Positions 59,988 to 64,000 of a DNA stretch of 64,000 nt are shown piece after piece; within the stretch, counting starts at the first letter, position 1; each line of letters begins with the position of its first letter. The notes beneath the pieces were generated by a model. It was not told where the DNA came from. It made no database searches and saw only the letters and a program-made list of their open reading frames with translations. The position numbers and the translations under genes were made by a program. Source of the DNA: CAJCIS01 sp965276755 (GTDB lineage: Bacteria > Pseudomonadota > Alphaproteobacteria > Acetobacterales > Acetobacteraceae); assembly GCA_965276755.1 (NCBI GenBank), contig OZ255625.1, forward strand, positions 1,240,001-1,304,000, given 5' to 3'.

Positions 59988-60101
59988 TAATACCAATCAG
60001 TAGAAAAATTGACCCTCAGAGTAAGGCTGGGCGAGATATGCCATCCCTCCCAGCCTTACTCTCCTTGATCATGTGTCAGTTTCAACGCTGGTTGGTATAA
60101 G
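59988..60101. mobile_element. MITE-like element with a B core
   Basis: About 114 bases with imperfect inverted ends: TACCAATCAG at the left and CTGGTTGGTA at the right, extending inward as TTGACC / GTCAGTTTCAACG. A B-type hairpin (AGTAAGGCTGGG / CCCAGCCTTACT with GATATG inside) forms the centre. The ends match those at 12471-12670. No coding capacity. Between plsY and vapC. Confidence 0.6.
60021..60061. repeat. Family-B core within the MITE-like element
   Basis: Stem GTAAGGCTGGG / CCCAGCCTTAC with a diverged inner stem (CGAGATATG-CCATCCCTC). Confidence 0.7.
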
Positions 60102-60513
60102 GTCTTTGCAAATCTCCTCGCCAGGCAGGCTCGACATCGGTGCGCGAAAAGTCATCGCCTTTGAACAGCAGCGGGACCATACGGGTTTGTGCATGCGCGT
60201 AGGTCGCCCAATCTCCCATGTTGAGCGCAGCCGGGTGGCGCCCTTTGCCATAGCGCAGAAAGGCCTCGCGCGCGGCGGCGGCAAGACGACGATCATGCGG
60301 CACGATGTCTATAGCGGCGTCGGCGATCAGTTCATCGAGTTCGGTCCAGTCTTCCGTGGTGCCCGTGCGGCCGGCCATCACCATGCTGGTCTCCAGCAGG
60401 CTCACTGCCGATACCAGGCAGACACCCACTTGCCCGATGATGCGCGTGAATTCGGCCGCTTCAGGCTCGACGCGGAGGATCGCGACGAAAGCCGAGCTGT
60501 CGATGACAATCAA
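60082..60513 (-). CDS. vapC: VapC-type PIN-domain ribonuclease toxin
   Basis: 143 residues. PIN domain with Asp 5 (VIDSSAFVAIL), Glu near 41 (LLETSMVM), Asp near 101 (NMGDWATYAHA) and LLFKGDDFSRTDVEPA near the end; acidic site intact. The start is TTG overlapping the antitoxin stop. The final YTNQR and stop codon are encoded by the end of the MITE-like element, beyond the usual end of the family (about DVEPA). Confidence 0.87.
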   Translation of the reverse strand: MIVIDSSAFVAILRVEPEAAEFTRIIGQVGVCLVSAVSLLETSMVMAGRTGTTEDWTELDELIADAAIDIVPHDRRLAAAAREAFLRYGKGRHPAALNMGDWATYAHAQTRMVPLLFKGDDFSRTDVEPAWRGDLQRPYTNQR

Positions 60514-60860
60514 TGCGGAAGGCCGTTCTCATCGTAGAGATCGTCATCGGTCAACAACTCCCGACCGTTGATCCGTACTGCACTTCGCAGGCTGATCGCA
60601 CGCAGTCTTTGGTATCGCTCTTCGGCGTCCGCGCGCACCGGCGGGCGCTTGCGCACACCATCCGTGATGAACTCGGCGCCGGCCTCTTCCAGGGCACGGC
60701 GCACGTCCTGCAACGTATCGGGGCTTACCTGCTGCAAGGAGGAGGCATCTTCAAGCCGGCCGATGGTAACGACCGAGACGTGGGCGCGCTCGGCCAGGTC
60801 GGTCTGTTCGAGGCGCAGGAGGGCGCACGCGGCGCGGATTTGCTAGGGCGTTATCTCCAT
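60510..60860 (-). pseudogene. HTH antitoxin gene with amber codon 6 (vapC partner)
   Basis: Frame of 116 codons starting ATG at 60860: M-E-I-T-P-stop-Q-I-R-A-A. Homologues of this type read MEITPEQIRAAR, so codon 6 has probably changed from GAG to TAG (60843-60845). After the stop the frame remains open and codes for an XRE-like HTH (ALLRLEQTDLAERAHVSVVTI, then RLED) and an antitoxin-type tail ending ELLTDDDLYDENGLPH. A TTG at 60737 would give a 75-residue product without the HTH. Overlaps vapC. Confidence 0.7.
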
Positions 60861-60978
60861 ACGGGAATAGCTACCATATAGGCTCGTCGCCATCAACGAT
60901 CATCGACACACTAACCCGAACCCGCCACGTGAAATCCAAAATCCAACAGTCTTTCCAAACCGGGATCGAGGCAAACGC

Positions 60979-61677
60979 ATGTCACAGGAAAGAATCGGCC
61001 TGATCGGCGGCCTGGCACTTCGTGCCGGTCTTTTCTACTATGAGCAGCTGTATCGGCGCCACGAATCACTCGGCAAGCCGCTGGACCTGGTGCTGGTGCA
61101 TGCCGATATCCGCATCGTGCTCGCGCATGTGGGTGCGGGGGACGAAGTTGCATTGGGGCAGTATCTGGGCGCGCTCGCCAACGATCTGTTCGGCGTGGGC
61201 GCTCGCCTCGTCGCCATCTCCGCCGTGGCGCCGCATCTTGCCATTGACCATATCTCCCGCATCGCGCGTGGCCCCGTCATCAACATGCTGGACGCGATCT
61301 CTCACAAGGTGGCGGGTGATGATGTCGGCCCATTGGCGATCTTCGGCAATCGCGCGGTGGTGGAAAGCAACGCTTTCGGCGCCGTTCCTGCGACAAAAAT
61401 CGTGCGGATGAGCGCACCATTGATGAACGAGGTCCACGAGATCTATACCGACATCGCATTGAACGCCAAGCGCGGCACGCAGGCCGAAACAGCGCGGCTG
61501 GAAGCGATTGCCCGGACGTTGATCGAGCGAAGCGGCGCCGAAATCATCCTTCTGGCCGGCACCGATCTGTCCTCGTTCTACGCCGACCGGCCCGCCGATT
61601 ACCCGGTGCTTGATGCAGCGCAACTGCATCTCGACGAGATCATGAAGCGACTGGCCATCCCGGTGGACGCAAGGTAG
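60979..61677 (+). CDS. Aspartate/glutamate racemase-family protein lacking both catalytic cysteines
   Basis: 232 residues. Overall Asp/Glu racemase fold: IGLIGGLALRAGLFYYEQLYRRH at the start, VAISAVAPHLAIDHI near 78-92, LAIFGNRAVVESNAF near 119-133, and LLAGTDLSSF near 191-200. Active members have Cys in ISCNTAH and in GCTE; here these are Ala 82 and Gly 194. The protein is therefore unlikely to racemise and may bind a ligand or have another role. Preceded by an AGGAA-type ribosome site. Confidence 0.8.
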   Translation: MSQERIGLIGGLALRAGLFYYEQLYRRHESLGKPLDLVLVHADIRIVLAHVGAGDEVALGQYLGALANDLFGVGARLVAISAVAPHLAIDHISRIARGPVINMLDAISHKVAGDDVGPLAIFGNRAVVESNAFGAVPATKIVRMSAPLMNEVHEIYTDIALNAKRGTQAETARLEAIARTLIERSGAEIILLAGTDLSSFYADRPADYPVLDAAQLHLDEIMKRLAIPVDAR

Positions 61678-61749
61678 AAATGAAGGCGGTCAGCTCCCCA
61701 AGCAGCCCTTGACACCCACCCCCAACCCGCTCTTCAACCACCCCGCCCA

Positions 61750-61823
61750 AGGGGTGTAGCTCAATTGGCTAGAGCGCCGGTCTCCAAAACCGGAGGCTGG
61801 GGGTTCGAGACCCTCCACCCCTG
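61750..61823 (+). tRNA. tRNA-Trp (anticodon CCA)
   Basis: Acceptor AGGGGTG / CACCCCT, D arm GCTC-AATTGGCTA-GAGC, anticodon stem CCGGT / ACCGG with loop CTCCAAA giving CCA, T arm GGGGG-TTCGAGA-CCCTC, discriminator G. No encoded CCA tail. Directly upstream of secE, the usual order. Confidence 0.96.
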
Positions 61824-61912
61824 CACCCCGCCAGGCACGCGCCCCGCCCTTGCGCCCGCGCGCCCCAAGCCCTAACCCCCCGTTTCAATCAACACACAAG
61901 GACCCTGCCCCC

Positions 61913-62107
61913 GTGGCGTTCGCCCCAGCCAAGTTCGTGCGCGATGTGCGCGCCGAAGCCGCCCGCGTCACCTGGCCCAGCCGGCGCGAAACCGGCATGA
62001 CCACGCTCCTGGTCGTCGTCATGGCGGTGCTGACCGCGCTCTTCTTCCTGGCCGTGGATTACGTGATCGGCTTCGGCGTGCGCGCCCTCTTCGCCGGCAC
62101 GGTCTGA
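61913..62107 (+). CDS. secE: Preprotein translocase subunit SecE
   Basis: 64 residues with GTG start at 61913 after AAGGA. KFVRDVRAEAARVTWPSRRETGMTT pattern precedes the single membrane segment (LLVVVMAVLTALFFLAVDYV). Upstream in-frame residues to 61850 have no SecE similarity. Part of the tRNA-Trp-secE-nusG run. Confidence 0.95.
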   Translation: MAFAPAKFVRDVRAEAARVTWPSRRETGMTTLLVVVMAVLTALFFLAVDYVIGFGVRALFAGTV

Positions 62108-62123
62108 GGAAAGCACAGAGATC

Positions 62124-62654
62124 ATGGCCAAGCGCTGGTATGTCGTTCACGTCTATTCGGGCTTCGAGAAGAAGATCGCCTCTGCCATCAAGGAACAGGC
62201 GGCGCAAAAAGGCCTAGCCGACCATTTCGAAGAAGTCCTCGTCCCCGCCGAGGAAGTGGTCGAAGTCCGCCGCGGCCAGAAGGTCAGTTCCGAACGGAAA
62301 TTCTTCCCCGGCTACGTGCTGGTGAAGATGGAGCTGACCGACGACGCTTGGCACCTTGTCAAGAACACCCCCAAGGTCACGGGCTTTCTCGGCACCAAGA
62401 TGCGCCCCAGCCCCATTACGGAGGCCGAGGCCGAGCGCATCATGAAGCAGAGCCTGGAGGGTGCCGAGAACCCGCGCCCCTCCATCATCTTCGAAATCGG
62501 TGAGCAGGTGCGCGTGGCCGACGGCCCCTTCACCAGCTTCAACGGCACGGTCGAGGAAGTCGATGAGGAAAAAGGCCGGGTCAAGGTGTCGGTCTCCATC
62601 TTCGGCCGCTCCACGCCCGTTGAATTGGAATACAGCCAGGTGGAAAAGGCGTGA
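62124..62654 (+). CDS. nusG: Transcription termination/antitermination protein NusG
   Basis: 176 residues. NGN domain from KRWYVVHVYSGFEKKI, with RRGQKVSSERKFFPGYVLVKMEL and PKVTGFLG; KOW domain at about 122-170 (GEQVRVADGPFTSFNGTVEEV pattern). Couples RNA polymerase to the ribosome or Rho. 16 bases after secE. The ribosomal genes rplK-rplA that usually follow are not present here; bamD follows instead. Confidence 0.97.
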   Translation: MAKRWYVVHVYSGFEKKIASAIKEQAAQKGLADHFEEVLVPAEEVVEVRRGQKVSSERKFFPGYVLVKMELTDDAWHLVKNTPKVTGFLGTKMRPSPITEAEAERIMKQSLEGAENPRPSIIFEIGEQVRVADGPFTSFNGTVEEVDEEKGRVKVSVSIFGRSTPVELEYSQVEKA

Positions 62655-62691
62655 GACTGTCCGCGTGTGCCACCTTGGTGTATGCAGCGCC

Positions 62692-63564
62692 ATGAGCAAG
62701 CGACTCGCCCGCCCTGCCCTGTTGCTGGCCGGCTGCCTGGCAATGGCCGGCTGCCAGACGTTCAAATCCTTGCTGCCCTGGGACACGACGGACGACGAGG
62801 AACCCACCCTGCACCTGGAGCAGGAAAGCCCTGCCCTGCTCTACAGCAACGGTATCGATGCCCTGCGCAAGCAGAGCTACACCACCGCCGTGCGCCATTT
62901 CGACGCCATCCAGCAGAACTACCCCTACAGTCCCTGGGCGACCAACGCCCAGTTGATGGACGGTTACACGGAGTACCGCCGCAACCAGTACACCGAGGCC
63001 GTCGCCCAGCTCGACCGCTTCATCCAGCTCCATCCGTCCAACAAGGACGTGGCCTACGCCTATTACCTGCGCGCGCTATGCTATTACGAACAGATCGCCG
63101 ACATCTCGCGCGACCAGAAAGGCACAGAGGAGGCCGAGACCGCGCTGCAGGAAGTGGTCAACCGCTTTCCAGACAGCGCCTATGCCCGCGATGCGCGCCT
63201 GAAGATCGACCTCTGCCGTGACCATCTGGCCGGCAAGGAAATGGAGATCGGCCGCTATTACGAAAAGCAGCATCTCTACGCCGCGGCGATCGGGCGCTAT
63301 CAGCGCGTGGTTGACGATTTCCAGACCACCAACCACACGCCCGAAGCGCTGGCGCGGCTGACTGAAATTTACCTCAAGATGGGTTTGGTGGATGAAGCCA
63401 AGCGCACTGCCTCCGTGCTTTCCTATAATTATCCCGGCAGCCCCTGGTATCAGAATAGCTGGAACCAGCTTGTCAGCGTGAATGCGGTGCAGGGGCAGGC
63501 TTCGCTGGGCAATTCGCCGGGGCACCCGGGATTCTTTTCTCGCGCCTGGGGCTGGGTATTTTAG
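62692..63564 (+). CDS. bamD: Outer membrane assembly lipoprotein BamD
   Basis: 290 residues. Two overlapping lipobox candidates, LLAGC and MAGC, with Cys near 15 or 21; five TPR-like repeats from about 45 (YSNGIDALRKQSYTTAVRHFDAI) to 255, including NQYTEAVAQLDRFIQLHPSNKDVAYAYYLRALCYY. Part of the BamABCDE complex that inserts outer-membrane proteins. The bamD-recN order is standard; two A-repeats separate them here. Confidence 0.95.
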   Translation: MSKRLARPALLLAGCLAMAGCQTFKSLLPWDTTDDEEPTLHLEQESPALLYSNGIDALRKQSYTTAVRHFDAIQQNYPYSPWATNAQLMDGYTEYRRNQYTEAVAQLDRFIQLHPSNKDVAYAYYLRALCYYEQIADISRDQKGTEEAETALQEVVNRFPDSAYARDARLKIDLCRDHLAGKEMEIGRYYEKQHLYAAAIGRYQRVVDDFQTTNHTPEALARLTEIYLKMGLVDEAKRTASVLSYNYPGSPWYQNSWNQLVSVNAVQGQASLGNSPGHPGFFSRAWGWVF

Positions 63565-63565
63565 G

Positions 63566-63610
63566 GAAGAAAGAACTTCTTTTTTGAAAAAAAGAAGCAA
63601 AAAACTTTTG
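63566..63610 (+). repeat. Family-A hairpin repeat, CTTC/GAAG stem
   Basis: Stem CTTCTTTTTT / AAAAAAGAAG. One base after the bamD stop; head-to-head with the copy at 63652. Confidence 0.86.
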
Positions 63611-63651
63611 CGACTTGGCGTACGCGTTGTGGTGAGTCGCGCGCCAACATT

Positions 63652-63696
63652 CAAAAGTTTTTTGGTCCTTTTTTTCAAAAAAGGACTGCTTCCTTG
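63652..63696 (-). repeat. Family-A hairpin repeat at the recN start
   Basis: Reverse copy with GTCC / GGAC stem. Its last bases TTCCTTG include the TTG that appears to start recN. Confidence 0.86.
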
Positions 63697-64000
63697 CTAA
63701 CCGGCCTCTCCATCCGAGATGTCGTCCTGATCGACAAGCTGGACCTGGCCTTCGGCCCCGGCCTGACGGTCCTGACTGGCGAAACCGGCGCCGGCAAATC
63801 CATCCTCCTGGACAGCTTGGGCCTTGCGCTGGGCGCCCGCGCAGACGCCGGCCTGGTCCGCCAGGGCACCACCCAGGCTGCCGTCGCCGCCCGCTTCCTG
63901 CCCCCACCCGGCCACGCCGTGCACGCGCTCCTCGATGAGCTCGGCCTTCCCCGCGAAGAAGAAATCGTGCTCCGCCGCGCCGTGGAAAAGACCGGCCGAA
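63694..64000 (+). CDS. recN: DNA repair protein RecN, N-terminal part
   Basis: SMC-like ATPase of double-strand-break repair; the gene runs off the right edge. The first 102 residues read LTGLSIRDVVLIDKLDLAFG then Walker A GETGAGKS near 29-36, SILLDSLGLALGARADAGLVRQG. The apparent start is TTG at 63694 inside a family-A repeat; no better start in frame was found. bamD-recN neighbours agree. Confidence 0.92.
   Translation, partial: MLTGLSIRDVVLIDKLDLAFGPGLTVLTGETGAGKSILLDSLGLALGARADAGLVRQGTTQAAVAARFLPPPGHAVHALLDELGLPREEEIVLRRAVEKTGR

Overview
The window is GC-rich, gene-dense chromosome of an alphaproteobacterium. Gene order (ffh-rpsP-rimM, DUF3035-lspA-ileS-ribF, bamD-recN, pyrB-pyrC-plsY), a red-type RuBisCO operon with CbbX, and many overlapping ATGA start/stop junctions all fit the Rhodospirillales. 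Acetobacteraceae (Acidiphilium/Acidocella/Rhodopila-like) is my best guess, but this is inference from gene order and protein style, not a database result. I see no prophage, CRISPR array, rRNA operon or intact insertion sequence; two tRNA genes (Thr-TGT, Trp-CCA) are present.

Layout. 0-2 kb: translation and secretion genes (rimM, rpsP, ffh). 2-6 kb: two secreted proteins of unknown role and an operon of an inward-rectifier K+ channel, a DUF72 protein and a YccF membrane protein. 6-12.5 kb: holC, two tandem M17 aminopeptidases, then a CysQ-like phosphatase, a Sua5-type tRNA t6A enzyme and a Ppx/GppA phosphatase. 12.5-17.7 kb: rlmE, a TetR regulator, prfC, a glycosyltransferase, rpsD. 17.9-23.9 kb: Calvin-cycle cluster cbbP-cbbA-cbbL-cbbS-cbbX with divergent cbbR and two CbbR-type operator dyads. 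24-30.5 kb: tRNA-Thr, dnaQ, coaE-aroE, a CurA-like reductase, a POT peptide transporter, a TPR protein. 30.5-36 kb: cstA-ybdD, a 62-residue orphan, a GAF/Fis regulator divergent from an aldehyde dehydrogenase. 36-48.7 kb: mutL, DUF3035-lspA, ileS-ribF, a MhpD-like protein, a chemoreceptor, rnd, aspS. 48.7-57 kb: TonB receptor, dnaE, a secreted cyclophilin, a methyltransferase and a GtrB/DPM-like glycosyltransferase in one coupled run. 57-60 kb: pyrB, pyrC-like, plsY. 60-64 kb: a VapC toxin with a broken antitoxin gene, a cysteine-less Asp/Glu racemase homologue, tRNA-Trp-secE-nusG, bamD and the start of recN.

The most unusual property is a dense population of short hairpin repeats in the spacers. 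Family A (12 copies, AT-rich stem), family B (about 17 copies, GC-rich stem with a GCA loop), family C (2 copies, double hairpin) and a MITE-like element carrying B cores (2 copies). Within A, B and C the stem bases change in a compensating way between copies, so the folded form appears to be conserved. Several copies have become part of genes: A and C supply N-termini (POT transporter, cyclophilin, TonB receptor, possibly PyrC), B supplies one start and two C-termini (M17 aminopeptidase, glycosyltransferase, AspRS), and the MITE supplies a promoter for rlmE and the stop codon of vapC.
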